Assembly: GCA_047967505.1 (NCBI GenBank)
Contig: CM106540.1
Strand: one strand, 5' to 3'
DNA from: Dipteris shenzhenensis
Lineage: Eukaryota; Polypodiophyta; Polypodiopsida; Gleicheniales
Length of the DNA stretch: 64,000 nt
Below, piece by piece: positions 45,721 through 57,779 of the stretch. Each line of letters starts with the position of its first letter. Within the stretch, counting starts at the first letter, position 1. The notes below the pieces were generated by a model. That model saw only the letters and a list, made by a program, of their open reading frames with translations, searched no databases and had not been told where the DNA came from. A program made the translations under genes and the position numbers.

Positions 45721-46826
45721 TGCAAGAGTTTGATATACAGTTGACATATAGGAAAGGGAAGTTTAATGTGGTAGCAGACTCTCTTAGCCGAATGCCAATT
45801 GTTAATGAATTGAGTTTTACTCAATTTCATAATGATTTCCTAGAGTTCTTAAAAGGAAAATGTGAATTTGATCCTCACTTCTCTGAAATATGGAAAGCAA
45901 TTAAAAACAGGGATCCAACTAATCGAGAGGCTTTCACTGAGGAGTCGCATGGAAATGGCGACACACCACAGGTTGGTGATAAAGGACTCAAGTGGATAAA
46001 ATATACTATTAAAGATGGCTACCTACTCTATAAGGGCAGAGTATGTGTCCTGGATGATAATGACATTAGGCGCCAAATTCTTTTTGAATGTCATGATAGT
46101 CCGAGTGCTGGACACCCGGTAATTCAGAAGACATATGAACTTCTGAAAAGACAATTCTTTTGGCCTGGAATAGGTAAGGACGTCCAAGATTATGTATTGA
46201 AGTGCCAAAAATGCCAGGTCAATAAGGTTGAACGCCTTAAGGTAGGAGGTCTCCTACACCCATTGGAGATTCCATCTGGTAAATGGGAAAGTATCTCCAT
46301 GGATTTCATTGTGGGACTACCTAGAACACAGAGGGGGCACAACTCTGTGTGGGTAATTGTGGATCGATTGACCAAGATGGCTCAATTTATTCCTGTCAGT
46401 GAAGATGTTAAAACTCCAGAATTAGCTAGGCTATTTGTGGAGCATATCTATAGATTGTATGGGTTACCAACCGGTATTGTTAGTGATCGGGATAGCAAAT
46501 TTAATAGCCATTTTTGGAGAACTGTGTTTAAGAGGTTGGAAACTTCATTGAATATGAGCACCGTGGATCATCCACAGAGTGATGGTCAAACTGAAAGGGT
46601 CAATCAAATCATTGAGGATATGCTTCGAGCATATGTAAATAAACGGAAAACTAATTGGAAACAGTATTTGCCCATAATAGAATTTGCATATAACAGTGCC
46701 AAACATTCAGCTACAGGTTTTAGTCCATTCATGATTATGTATGGATTTCAACCTAGAGCCCCAATGACAGTGGGACTTGAAAAAGAGAAGGTTCAAGCGG
46801 CCAAAGACTTTCTCGTTGGAGTTTGA
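45720..46826 (+). pseudogene. Chromovirus integrase core
   Basis: The 368-residue frame includes the end of RNase H (KFNVVADSLSRMP). The integrase zinc-binding region follows (HDSPSAGHPVIQKTYELL ... CQKCQVNK), then the catalytic core with D in SMDFIVGLP, D in IVSDRDSKFNSHFW and E in DHPQSDGQTERVNQIIEDML. All three catalytic residues are present and the frame is open. It ends in [10 protein letters not shown] where another frame takes over, consistent with a deletion. Confidence 0.9.
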
Positions 46827-47257
46827 AGTAAATGAGAAAGTCTACCTTAAGGTACCTGAATCTTCAGAATCTCTAAAAACAGGTAAATGTCCGAAGTTGT
46901 CCCCTAGGTATTGTGGACCATTCACAATACTTAAGAGGATTGGAGAACTTACTTACAAATTAGCCTTACCTGAGGGATGTAGAGTACATCCAGTTTTTCA
47001 TGTTAGTAGGCTAAAAAGAAAATTAGGAGCTGATGATAATCTCATTGGAAATGAAGTCCTCGTTGAACTTATCATCTTTACCACATGAACCAAAAAAATT
47101 TTTGATACGCAAGAAAAAAGAACGCGACAGACTATATGGAAAGAATATCTGGTTAAGTGGAAAGATAGATCTGAAGAGAGTTCAACATGGGAAAAGGTAA
47201 CCAGTCTCCAGAGGAAGCTTCCCAATTTTGTTTTCGAGGACATAAACCATTCTTAAG
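46777..47257 (+). pseudogene. Chromovirus integrase C-terminus (GPY/F) and chromodomain
   Basis: The frame 46,777-47,088 has [11 protein letters not shown], the GPF motif in [20 protein letters not shown], and [15 protein letters not shown]. After a frame break at about 47,080 another frame reads EYLVKWKDRSEESSTWEKV and ends FVFEDINHS at about 47,256. The VKWK...E.TWE pattern is the chromodomain core, which in chromoviruses directs integration to marked chromatin. Confidence 0.85.
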
Positions 47258-47268
47258 GGGAAGGGAAT

Positions 47269-47648
47269 GTTACGTCAGCCGTAATCCCAGTATTATCTAG
47301 TGTGGTTACGGTGAAGCAGGAAACCAGAGGGCACGATAGTGCTTGCAGCAATACGGAGTGCATCAGTAGGGCCTAAATGGGCATAGAGACTCTAAGGTCC
47401 AAATGGACACATGGCACTCAAGAGAGCACCATTGGCAAGCACTAGGCTAGGAGGGAGGATTCCAGAAGGAACTGAAAAAAGAAAGTAAGTTGATGTGACT
47501 CGAAGGAATCCGTGGCTGGGTGGACTAGCGCAAGAGAGGCCCTCGAGGTTTGAGGATTCGTCACAATTTCGAATTTTTTTGGTTTTCTATTTTTAGAGCA
47601 TATTTTTTACTTTACATTCCACAACTTGTAAATGCAATTAAGAGGGGG
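47269..47648 (+). mobile_element. Probable right LTR of the chromovirus, truncated
   Basis: It begins TGTTACGTCAGCCGTAATCC just after the purine tract that follows the chromodomain stop. Its end is unclear. The sequence turns AT-rich at 47,570 and another purine tract, AAGAGGGGG, at about 47,640 introduces a different LTR-like start. Confidence 0.45.
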
Positions 47649-47810
47649 TGTTGCGCATGGTATAAACTGAAAGGTTCATGGGATAAATCATAATCCTAAT
47701 CCTAACCCTAAAATATGAACTTAAATATATTCTAGTTTCTTTAGAATACAGCATAACATACAATTAGTCATCTCTTGTGCACTCGTCTCTCTCACCCCAT
47801 AGGGTTGGTG
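47649..47810 (+). repeat. Partial LTR related to 42,786-43,042
   Basis: TGTTGCGCATGG follows a purine tract. The later part (CCTAACCCTAAAAT, ATATATTCTAGTTTC, CAATTAGTCATCTCTTGTG) aligns with the second half of the LTR at 42,786. The match stops before the CA end, so this copy is truncated. Confidence 0.5.
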
Positions 47811-49847
47811 ATCATATATGCGAAATTGCAATATAGTATACACGTAGACATCTCATGTATGCACCTCTCTCTCAATCGCCTTAAGTCATTCAACAATACA
47901 ATATGATTGGTGATCATAGCTGTAGAACTGCATTCCAGCATACCAAGGGCATGGTGTGACTGGTCTAAGGAGTACTTCAAAGGTATAATCTCTCATGTCC
48001 AACAAATAAACTCCTTGGGAATCTTTATGTAGATTGGGAGACATTAAGGTTTGCTTAAAATGTGAAGTGAAAGTCTACAAGTCAGTAGGACATATAAGGT
48101 TATCGAGGTAAGGGGCTATGGAAAAACTATCCATTTTCAAATGGACCTTCTTGTCCAAACCTTGATGGAATTGGTGGCTAAGTGCAAAATAGCAAGAGGG
48201 TGTGTACAGTTGCCACATACACCTATTTTGTGAAAAAAAAGTTTAATATTAGTATGCCTTATCTTATTTTAATTTGTGCTCATACTTAGATGTTCACTAT
48301 ATAAGGTTCCATGTTTAACACAAGAATTGAATAATTTTTATGAATCCTTAATTATCACGACCTTTATCTATCAATCTCCTATAGAAAGTTATCACAAGAA
48401 ACCAAAAAGAAAAAGAGGGTGTCTCTATTGGACAAAATATGCTAGGATAAAACATTGACTTCCCAAGCTCAATGGACAACCAATAAAATCCTCTAAAAGG
48501 TACTAATTGAGAAAGATTCTGAGTCCTTACAATGGCCACACTATTGAAATATGTTAGATCACAAGTGACCCATACTAAGGAGCTTAATGATGTGGTTGCC
48601 TAATTGCATGTAGTATGAGGGAATGCTATCAACAATTTTGTGTGCTTATTCTAATTCTAAAATCTTCTAGGAACCCTCCCTTTAGAGAAGTAATACCTTC
48701 TATTGAACCTAACGCATTGCTTACAAAGCCATACATAGCATCGATTATTAAGCCACAATTTGAAAATATCTGCTCTCTATTTTTTACCAACTACTTAGCA
48801 ACCTGAGCCCCTTCTCAAAAGTTCAGAAATAGATTCAGTAACATCTAGTATCATCTGATTTGAATCGAAAAACGAGTGTCTATTGTTCTCTCTTTTTGTG
48901 ATAGTACATTTGCTATATCCTATTGCACTAAAAAGTTTTGTATTTCCTGTACGTATTGACATGTTAGTCCTTAACTCCACATGAGATTTGACCTATTTCC
49001 AATCAATATATTCCTAACGAATTACGAATCGCACCCAAACTAAAGTGCCTCTTGATAAAATTCCACATTTATCAGTCCATCATCTTCATCTAGCATAGTT
49101 GCAAGCAAACATATGATCATGTACACAGTTGCAAGCAACGTACAAAAGTTTGAAAACATTTCATGCTGATCCTAGGTGAAACAAGGCTGGACATATCACA
49201 ATACATGTAGTTCATATAATATTTCTTTTCTTTCCAGCTGGTAAATTTAAGAATCACACATAGCTTTGTTTTTTTACTTTTTGGGATTAGAAAACATGCA
49301 ACCTTTCAAGTTTGATTTCTCAGATTCAAGGCTTGCAATTGAAAAATATGTCTCATCTAAGAACAGCAGAATGGGCATTGATGACTTGTGTTATCAGCCT
49401 TGTATTGCACTATAAACTCCCATACAACCAAGGTTCCTATCTTCAAAGTATAGCATAGAAAGAAAACCTCACCCTAAATGCTAATATGATTGTAAAACGT
49501 CATTAAAGATTAAGTGGGGGTAAAGCCTGTGATTCACCATGCGGAGGGTGGAATTCATGTAGAGTGTTCAATGCTCAACTAAGCCCTGAATTTGCAGGTT
49601 ACAGTTTGCAAACATGTTTCTAGAAAACGTTTGCCTAAAATGAAGAGTTAGTTGCAACTATGGTCACGTATGGTGCGATTATGCTTCAACCCAATTTTTC
49701 ATTTTGACAGACTTTTCTAAATATCAAAAGGGAAAACTTTTTCCACTAAACAAACTAAAATTCTTGAACTTTTGATGTCTCAATCTGATGATGTCAGCAG
49801 TTGAAGACTTAAATTAAGGCACATTACAATCACGTAGAAAGAAAATT
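47811..49847. other. Intergenic DNA 3' of the transporter gene, no gene seen
   Basis: Only short frames without recognisable motifs. The right end should contain the transporter 3' UTR (on the minus strand), but no clear poly(A) signal was identified. Confidence 0.5.
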
Positions 49848-50000
49848 CTAGTGCCGTTGATTCCCTGTGGCATTATCTACAATTACAGATTTTAATTGTT
49901 GGTTTGTGTCTTTCGGTTGCACAGGCATATCCAACAGCATTTGTGGTGGCGTGAAATACATTTGTAACGACATTGTACATATCATTATTCCTAAAAAAAG
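49848..50000 (-). CDS. Nucleotide-sugar transporter, last exon
   Basis: 153 bp. Acceptor GGTGACAG/CTTTTTTTAGG, stop TAG at 49,848-49,850. It reads LFLGIMICTMSLQMYFTPPQ, the last membrane helix, and then a short hydrophilic tail of about 30 residues (MLLDMPVQPKDTNQ and onward) that would face the cytosol. The LFLGI..C..SLQMYF pattern matches family C-termini. Confidence 0.94.
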   Translation of the reverse strand, partial: LFLGIMICTMSLQMYFTPPQMLLDMPVQPKDTNQQLKSVIVDNATGNQRH

Positions 50001-50211
50001 CTGTCACCATCAGAACATATTAAAGTTAGAAGAAATAAACCAAAAGTAATATTGAACGAATCCCTTGTTTCTCTTGTTTTATAAAATATATCATTTAAAA
50101 TATTGGAAATATTCTCTGAATACACACACACACACACACATATCTAAATATCCATAAGAATGCAACAGAAAACTCTAAATTGAAAGAAAATAATGTTATG
50201 AAAAAACTGAC

Positions 50212-50289
50212 CTGTAAAGAAGGCTTGAAATTGAACAAATATATTGACAAAATCATGGTAAGAAGCATTGCCATGGAAGTCGCATATAC
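50212..50289 (-). CDS. Nucleotide-sugar transporter, exon (fourth seen)
   Basis: 78 bp, exactly 26 codons in phase 0. Acceptor CTATGACCAG/GTATAT, donor TTACAG/GTCAGT. It reads VYATSMAMLLTMILSIYLFN then FKPSLQ. The conserved VY.TSMAMLLTM..S...F helix follows directly from the KYADNIVK end of the previous exon. Confidence 0.95.
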
Positions 50290-50458
50290 CTGGTCATAGA
50301 AAGCATTAGAACTAAAATTTCTTGAAGATGAGAAAGGAAAGGAGAAAGGTTCTCACCATAAAACCTAAAAGAAAGATGCACACCGTACCCACTTTAGTCC
50401 TAGTATCTTCCTTCAATTTGTTCAACTCTAGATGTGAAGGAGACATTGACAAACCAAC

Positions 50459-50627
50459 CTTCACAATGTTATCCGCATACTTCATGATCCATGAAACAAG
50501 GAGGCCAGTGCAGCCCAAATTAAAAACTACAAGCCATGTGACAATGCCATAACCATCAAAGAGGCTCCAAATTTTGTGCCAACCACCTTCGAGCCATAGC
50601 CTCAAAAAATTGAAGAGAACGCCAAAC
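50459..50627 (-). CDS. Nucleotide-sugar transporter, exon (third seen)
   Basis: 169 bp. Acceptor AATGGCAG/GTTTGG, donor GTGAAG/GTTGGT. After the base that completes the split Ser codon, it reads FGVLFNFLRLWLEGGWHKIW, LFDGYGIVTWLVVFNLGCTG and LLVSWIMKYADNIVK. The FDGY...TW.VV.NL...GLLVS..MKYADNIVK block is the best-conserved part of the family and helps form the substrate path. One variation is Cys in NLGCTG, where related proteins often have Ser. Confidence 0.95.
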
Positions 50628-53440
50628 CTGCCATTTGGGAAAAACTAGTTAATCTGAATAATTCATGCATGTGTGCCCCAGAAGCCGACAAATAGAGGCT
50701 GCTATAAAAGCTCGTGGAACATCAATCTGTAAGTCCAGTGCATGAAATGCATGAAATACGTGGGGAACTATCTAGACGATATATCCTGGCCGAGAGATTG
50801 ACGGTCTAAGGAAAAAACTTCAATTGAGCCAAAGTTGAAAATCCAAAGCAACTAGGTAATATCACCCACCTATGGCAAGCCCTGAGGTGGGCTTAGAAGT
50901 CAACTAAAAGAGTCCTGTGCCCAAAAGCCACAGAAAGTAATATGATACTTAAATTTCCTTAAAGGACTATGAGGGAAACATGAGTAGGTTACTAAAACGA
51001 AATGAACACTGCCAACTCTCAATACTTTCCTTCCAACCCCCGCCATCATCACAAGCACTGAGAGCCAGGTTACATAGATGATGCTTTGTATAGCATGTGA
51101 TTTATGTCCTTGACCATGTCTATGCAAATGATCCAAAGCCTTGAAACAGTCCTATGCTTGGCACTATAAAATGGATTGTCTGGTTTAAGAAACGAAAACA
51201 CTTCACTTGTTTAGAGTAAGGGGACTGACGAGAGTAGCTAAAAAGGAAAGGGTAAAGCTATCTACTTACACTCCTGATAACAGTGAGCTCCAAATTTTGC
51301 ACAAGTAGAAACTCTAATAGATTATCCCTAAAGAAGGTTTTCGTTCAAAGGCACTATGGCAATGAGGCAGGAGCAGGTTCTACAATGATATAAGTAAGAA
51401 ACAAACTCTCTTCGTGGAGTAAAATTGAACCCTGGTTCGAATCTTCTTTGTGGTCTCAGTAAAAGTGCTCAGTTCTTTAAGAAAAACTTAAACATAACCT
51501 CGTCAAAATGAGCCAGTCAATAAAAGATGGGATAGTGACCTAGATTTATGCTTTGTGAAGGAGAAACCCACCGACCCCAAGACAGTCATAGGTGTAGTCA
51601 TCTACTATGAACACAGCGAGAGCACATGAAACACATAGGGACTATAAGAGAGGGCTAGGCCAGAGGATCAAGAATGCCAAATAAAGTTCACCAATGCATG
51701 AGTGAATCTTAAATGAAACAAACCTATAGTAAGGATTGGAGACATTACACCAGACTTGGGCTTGATGAAAGAGCCGACTCTAGCAAGACCATGTTAGATT
51801 TGCAAAAATACAAAGAAGATTCTGGGGCACTACATCATGTTTCAATGCAATGCATGTTGAAGTATGGAGAAGTTCCTCTGCTTTCTTCTCTCACTCAATA
51901 TTCGGAGTACTAGCTGTCTCAGTGGCAGTACGAAAAGCAATAATACCTGAGCTCATAATATTCAAAAACTGCTCTAAAATGGAAAATAGCCAGTTCACAG
52001 AGTAAGCAGAGATGTGACATTACTATGGCATGCTTAAAACAGAAGGATGTGAAGAGGATGTGAAGATGGAATTCTGTCTCAGGTCTCAACAGCTGGACAT
52101 ATCCCACCAAGGACTTACTGAAGTCATGCTTTTCAAACGTAGGCATACCAGCACATGTCCTATCATCTGGCACAGTTTGTGGTGGGTACAAGAGGGCAAG
52201 AAAATTTATTATAGCAGCAGCATGAAATAGAGTGCTGCACCAACCATTTGAAAATGACAAAAGCCTGACCTTTAGGTCACGACAGCAACAAGGCAGAGGA
52301 AGCACTGTTATTGCAGCAGCAGCAAGTGGTAGATAGTACTCTAGGCTAGATGGAATACAGGATGCAGTAGCAGATCATTGCCCAGATTAGAGCATATATC
52401 CTTGGCTTGAATGGATTTCTAGTGAACAGTAAAAATACATGGCTACTTTAGAATTTCTCAGGGGTTGGATGTTGACTGATTGACTTCTAGACAAGAGATT
52501 GAAGTACAGATTATTTTTAGTTCCCATTCCTTAGCTAGACCTTGCCGAATCTAGAGTCTCCCCAAGAGAGGAACTACAGAAGACTTCAGTGATGACTGTG
52601 TACAAGAGACTCAGCACCCAAAAGATAGTGCTTCCAAAATTTCAAGGCATGGGTGATGTCAAGGAGTTCTTTCTTATATATATTGTAATTCGTTTCAGAG
52701 TCCTTTAGCTCATTTTTTCATAAGCATAAACAGCTGCATGATTATCTTGCATCAACCATATGCATCTGTCTCGACTGGATATGACTTTGACAGATCTGGA
52801 GTTGTCGACACTCATTCAGAGCTTACATCCTTTTTCAGAGCTTGGAATGCTCCTTCCTGCATCAGTCCGTACAAATACAACCCCTTCCTTGCTCAGTTCA
52901 TGGAGTAGCAGAGCAAAGTGCTCAAGAAAGTGTCAAATTCTAATGATAGATTCCAAGAAATGATATTACATCTTGCACTTCACATGGAGTAAGCCATTCA
53001 ACTATAGGCTTAATCTTTGTAGGATCAACTTGGCCAAAAATAAACCTACATAAAAAATTATCATGAGAGGCATTGGAATCGTAATAAGATGGTCTTTATG
53101 CTTGATCATTTAAGAAAATGTGATAAGAGCACTTATGAAGAAAATGGCATTACAAAATTTCCAATCACACCACAAGTTGTCCGAAAGGGTTATGTACATC
53201 CTCGAGCACAAGCATGATAGTATCAGCTCTTAAGGTAAATTTGCTGAAAAAGAATGCACATCTCAAGCGGTCTAAAATATTACCAACATGTGGTATCAAA
53301 ATTAATTCTTAAATTTGATGTGATTTAACAGTATACAATCATAAAAGCCCTCCTCTTCCTAAATGAACAACACTAGAGAGAAACTGATACAACAAATGGT
53401 CCTCTTTCCAACAAATCTTGCACTTTTTTTCTGATCTCTC
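50628..53440 (-). other. Left part of the 8-kb transporter intron
   Basis: Non-coding in both directions as far as I can see; no exon-like segment of the transporter was found. Short frames lack recognisable motifs. Confidence 0.55.
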
Positions 53441-53444
53441 TTTT

Positions 53445-53700
53445 TTTTTGAGAGAGGAAATTTGATTTTTATAGATTACATCATATCAACAAATTAAAGT
53501 ACAGATGTGAACCTGGAGGCTGGAACCCACAATTCAGACATGGATAGTATGATATAGGGCCTTGCATGGTGGAGAACTGCCATGAGCAAGGTGATTACAC
53601 ATTTTTCTTCCCCTCCGCCTGTACTTGTGCTCTTCTTATTTCAGTTTGTATAATGAACCTTCCCTAAGACCATAAAGAGTATTCATGTCTAGTCTAGCTA
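53445..53700 (-). mobile_element. Possible LINE 3' tail in the intron
   Basis: Plus-strand TTTTTTTTTGAGAGAGG followed by AAATTTGATTTTTATAG reads, on the minus strand, as a LINE-like 3' UTR with an A tail. No coding domain is attached and no target duplication was identified. Confidence 0.3.
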
Positions 53701-53744
53701 AGTATCTCATCTATCTCTATAGGGATTGCCATGGTCACCTCCCC

Positions 53745-54480
53745 ACCTATGAGCCCCCATATGAGGAGGACATGGGGGGGGTGTAGCAGCAGGGGGAGAG
53801 AGAGAGAGAGAGAGAAAAGAGAGGAATGCCAGATGGGCAGCATGTAGGCTACCGTGTAGGCAGCAAGCTTAGATGCTGCAGTAGGACATGCAAAGGACAA
53901 CAGACCAGTACGGAGTCAGCAGAGGGAGTCTATTCATTCCAGTGATTGGGCCTTCTAGTGCCTCAGTTTTGGCTGCACGTCCAGCAGCAGGAAGGAGAGA
54001 TACATTCAAGATAGCCCCTACTACTGGCTGTCTACCAGGGCAGCAGAGAGGCCAGGATCACCAAGGATTCAGGCAGTACAGTCAGCAGACCACCTACAGG
54101 TGAAGAGCAGTACACTGCACACAGAAGGTTTACAAGATCAAGCTCGGTGGAGCACTCAGTCTACAGGTCTTCATCAGAAGAGAAGCAGCCTCCCTATGCA
54201 GCCCACTGAAGCTGCAGGAGAGCAAGCAGGCTGACAGAGATTGAAGGTGCCAGGAGGAGGTAGATGACAGTTTCGGGTGGTCTGGGGTCCGCATCGAGGA
54301 AGTACATTGTCTGCTAGATGGTGGCACACTGACCACCCCCGTTTGTTTTGTCCATTTGTTTGGAGCAATCTATAATACATGATCTGTTGTTCTACACTAT
54401 TGTTGCACTGTTCAAGGATCGACGTCTATGTCTATCTCTCTACATTCACTTGTGTACACATTAAGGAAAGGAGTGAGATT
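53745..54480 (+). repeat. LTR-like segment sharing the CCCCCATATGAGGAGG block
   Basis: GAGCCCCCATATGAGGAGG at 53,751 resembles the starts of the segments at 2,801 and 17,249. The segment contains a short (GA)n at about 53,797-53,816 and AGCAG-rich DNA, and reaches TTCTACACTATTGTTGCACT at about 54,390. No pol is attached. Its borders and class are uncertain. Confidence 0.3.
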
Positions 54481-54811
54481 TCAATTAGCGCCATGTGATT
54501 TCTAGGAAAACTTTTATATAATCTTCCACTCTGCGGAGAGTGTTGAAGACAAGAGAGGAAGAGTGAAGGTGGTCATGTGCAGGTAATCGGTAAGGTTGAA
54601 GTTGGAGAAGGTGGTGGAGACGGAAAGGTCTCTGTCGACGATAACAAGGTATTTGGGCTACTCAAAGATGACACCCAGGGAAACTAGTGCTCAATCTTGG
54701 GCTATGCATGAAAAGCTTGGGCAAGCCAAATGCTCAAGGAAGAAGGAAGACACCCTCAACTAGATCTCCAACCACAATTGCACAATGCCTCCTTTACACA
54801 CACACACACAT

Positions 54812-56020
54812 TCATTTTTTTGGGGGGGTAAAAGAACCTTTCACTAAGAAGAATGTACATTCATAGCTGTCTCAAAGTGAGACAGCTACTACTCATATGC
54901 TTAAAAAACTTTAAAGAAAACATATTGTAGCTGCTCCAATAAAGAACAACTAGTACAACAAAGCTTAAAACAGTGAAAGAACACTTCTAGCTGGGCCGCA
55001 TGAAGATCTCCCATGAAAAGCGCATCATGAAGGGAGCAATGCAGGGAGGAGCACAAGAAATGACAAACATCCACAATGGATTGTCTGACATATATCTCCC
55101 AAACAACCAAAATGAACTACTAGGAAATCGGGCACGAAAATAAGTCCCCAATCTTGAAAGAAAATCAGGGGCAATCGGGCAAGTCCAGAGTAGATGCAAG
55201 ACTGTCTCCCTCGGATGCGAATAAGATGGACAATGCAAAGAAGTAATGCCCCCGGCAGCCAAGAAAGACTCCACTAGTAAAGCGCCAACCAAACACCGTC
55301 ATAAGAAAAGCCTCTGTTTGAAGCGAGAGCTTACCATTCCAAATACAGTAAAGACTTGCCTTCCACCAAGTGACTACGCTCTTGAATCCATGGCTGTGGT
55401 AGAAGAAGATGGTAAGCTTTCTTGGTAGTAAGATCTGCAAAGGAGAAAGTAGAATAACCCGGAATGCCTCGATCAAATCTCCAATCCATAAGACAATAAT
55501 TGGTAAACAAACGGGGAACTGGCTGAAAAGGAAGCAGCTTGGTAGTGAGAATACGGTAGATAGGCCTGTGATGCATACCCAAAGAAAATTGTCTCCTGGC
55601 CTGTGAAAAAGAAAGAGTAAGACCCCTATCATCCACCATATCATCCACCATGGAAATACCCAGTCAATGTAGAAAGTAAGCCTTTCTAGCCTGAAGATGA
55701 GCCAACAGTGGATCAAAGACAAGGCTCCAATGAATACTCTACAAGCAGTGTGTATTTCCGGGATCTGGGGACGGCTTGACCAACGTGGATGTTCTAGAAG
55801 AAGCTGCCAATCATGAAGCAGACGAGTAGAAAATGGGCAACCAGGAATGAAACCATGTAGCTGCCCAAAGATAACATCAGATAGAGGAGGAATCCACTGT
55901 CCAAATGCATCAAAACGAAGCGAAGCAAACAAGCAAGAGAGCATAAGTGCCCTGCCCATGGCTGATGCTGCTCAAGAAAAGTAAGCAAAAGAGTAGCCTT
56001 GCGAGCTCTCACATGATTGT
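54812..56020 (-). mobile_element. 5'-truncated L1-type LINE fragment with ORF2 C-terminus
   Basis: Minus-strand frames 55,959-55,165, 55,651-55,331 and 55,292-54,987 alternate. They give LRFDAFGQWIPPLSDVIFGQ, HGFIPGCPFSTRLLHDWQLL and a C-terminal block CPSYSHPRETVLHLLWTCPI (zinc-binding region, one Cys replaced by Tyr). The 3' end on the minus strand runs into CCCCCCCAAAAAAA near 54,812. At least two frame breaks. It lies inside the transporter intron in the same orientation as the gene. Confidence 0.7.
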
Positions 56021-56029
56021 GACACAATT

Positions 56030-57779
56030 TTTTGTTTGTGGGCAAAATCCATGTATTTTTATATTACAAGAGGCTGTCCCCAAAGTGGAGATCAGGAAAT
56101 ACAAGATCAGACATTTTCATTGGAAGACAAGGTAATCTATCTGACGAACAAACAAGCAGTCATAAAAGGATTGCCGGAGTAACATCTGGAAATTGTAGAA
56201 CATGGAAGAAGTAGGCTCTCAAAAGAGTCGGTAGTTCCTGTCTTTCCACAGAGTCCAAAGTGCCCAATATTGAACCCATGTGGAAAAAAGATCAAACTCC
56301 GCCCTCCGTGGGTAAATGCCGAAGATCCAAAAAAGCTTGCCAAAGCAAGCAGTGGGAAAGCAGTCCTAGAGGTGCTGCTGAAGAAATGTAGGAAGTCACA
56401 GGTTGCTGAAACACACAAGATAATGAAACTTGAAAGTGCTCAAGAGGAAGACAATAAACTCAAGCTTTGTATTCCACGAATAAAAGAGAGCAAAACTTGC
56501 ACACAAAAGAACACCGAGCCATCGAACAAATAGAGTAGACGTCGGGCAACACCGCCATGAAAAAATCAGCTGCAAGAATCGCTCCAATCATCTCACCTTG
56601 AATCAAGACCAAACCGCCATGAGAAAGAGCCAAAACCGCATTGCATGGCGTGATAAGATGTACTCTTGCATTTCTGGCACATGGCAAAGTCTTACCAGCC
56701 CCCCCTTAGACATGACCCTATCAAAGCTTGGTCTCCAACACGGGTGACAGGGCAATTCCAAAAAAGATGGAGCAAGGATTCCATGGGAGCAAAACACATG
56801 TGACATAGAGCAAGAGCAATATGCCTACGTGCCAAGAGTTGGCCAAAAGAAATTACACCAAGCATCACTCGCCATAGGAAAACCTGTTGACGAAGAGAGA
56901 GTTTGCAGGACCAGAGCTGCGGGAATTTTTACGCTACCATTTGGCATTACGATTCAAAGACCAAAGCTGATTTGCATGATGTGAAATCCAAGGATTGCGG
57001 CATAAAAACCCTGTATAAACCAGCCACAGAGATATCAGCTAGATGTAAGGGGCGGGTAGCAGAACCCTGGTGATGTAAGGTACAAAAGGACAACCTTTAC
57101 CATGCCATCAATATAGCCAAGAATGAAGTCCCATGGAGTGGGATGCCAATGCCCAAAAGAGTCATCAACTGTGAAAGTAGGTGACACATCATGGCAGCCC
57201 AAGGCTGATCACCCGGTAAAAAATGCAGCATCATTTTTCCTTTATGAGCCAAAATATGGATGTGAATATTTAAAATGTTCAAGCCACCGTGCATCTTTAT
57301 GCTCAATAGAGAGTAGTCTGATACCCTTATGGCCATGCTTTGAGCACCAAAAAGTCTCCATAAGAGTGGACATGAAAGAAGTAATGTCTTTTTTGTCAAA
57401 CATCATCAAAGGCAAGAAAAACTGTAGGCCACCAAAGTTGATTGTACAATTCGGAGTCGGACATGAAGAGGCCAAGTGGCTAACTTCCGATATTCTAGTT
57501 TCTTCTTGAGCTTTGCAAGTACCCAATCTATTTGATGACGGGGAGTGATGGTCCATCCCATAGGATAGGCAAGATGACAAACAAGCTAGTTGGGCAAAAC
57601 AATTTTGCCCAGCCACAAAGAGCTACGCCAATCCTTAGCATGCAAAGGCAGAAGCTTGGACTTTTGAAAGTTTACCTGCAAGCCATCAACTATTCCATAC
57701 AAGGATGCAGCACTCATGAGTTGAGAAAGAGATCAGATTTTGTGTTCATTGGAGTGAAGAATGAATCATCAGCATAAGC
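56030..57779 (-). mobile_element. 5'-truncated L1-type LINE fragment starting inside RT
   Basis: The minus strand begins at AYADDSFFTPMNTKSDLF (YADD near 57,760). It continues with RT thumb and post-RT sequence: LACLSSCLSYGMDHHSP, MKMHGGLNILNIHIHI-type sequence (near 57,250) and HWHPTPWDFILGYIDGMV-type sequence. The 3' end is near CAAACAAAAAATTG at about 56,022-56,035. Everything upstream of YADD is missing, as usual for 5'-truncated LINE insertions. Stops and frame breaks are frequent. Confidence 0.65.

Larger units (their letters stand above)
43640..47275 (+). mobile_element. Ty3/gypsy chromovirus internal region, decayed
   Basis: The order on the plus strand is gag zinc knuckle, protease, reverse transcriptase, RNase H, integrase, then a chromodomain, followed by a purine tract (AAGGGGAAGGGA, about 47,257). 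This order and the C-terminal chromodomain identify a chromovirus. Shortened junctions indicate internal deletions between protease and RT (about 44,570) and before the integrase C-terminus (about 46,815). Frame breaks at about 45,100, 45,480 and 47,080 also inactivate it. TGTTACGTCAGCC at 47,269 is the expected start of its own right LTR; no left partner was found. Confidence 0.85.

Noticed and set aside
50322-50552. 76-residue plus-strand frame
   Set aside because: It is antisense to the transporter exon at 50,459-50,627 and its intron; the minus-strand exon with splice sites explains the DNA.
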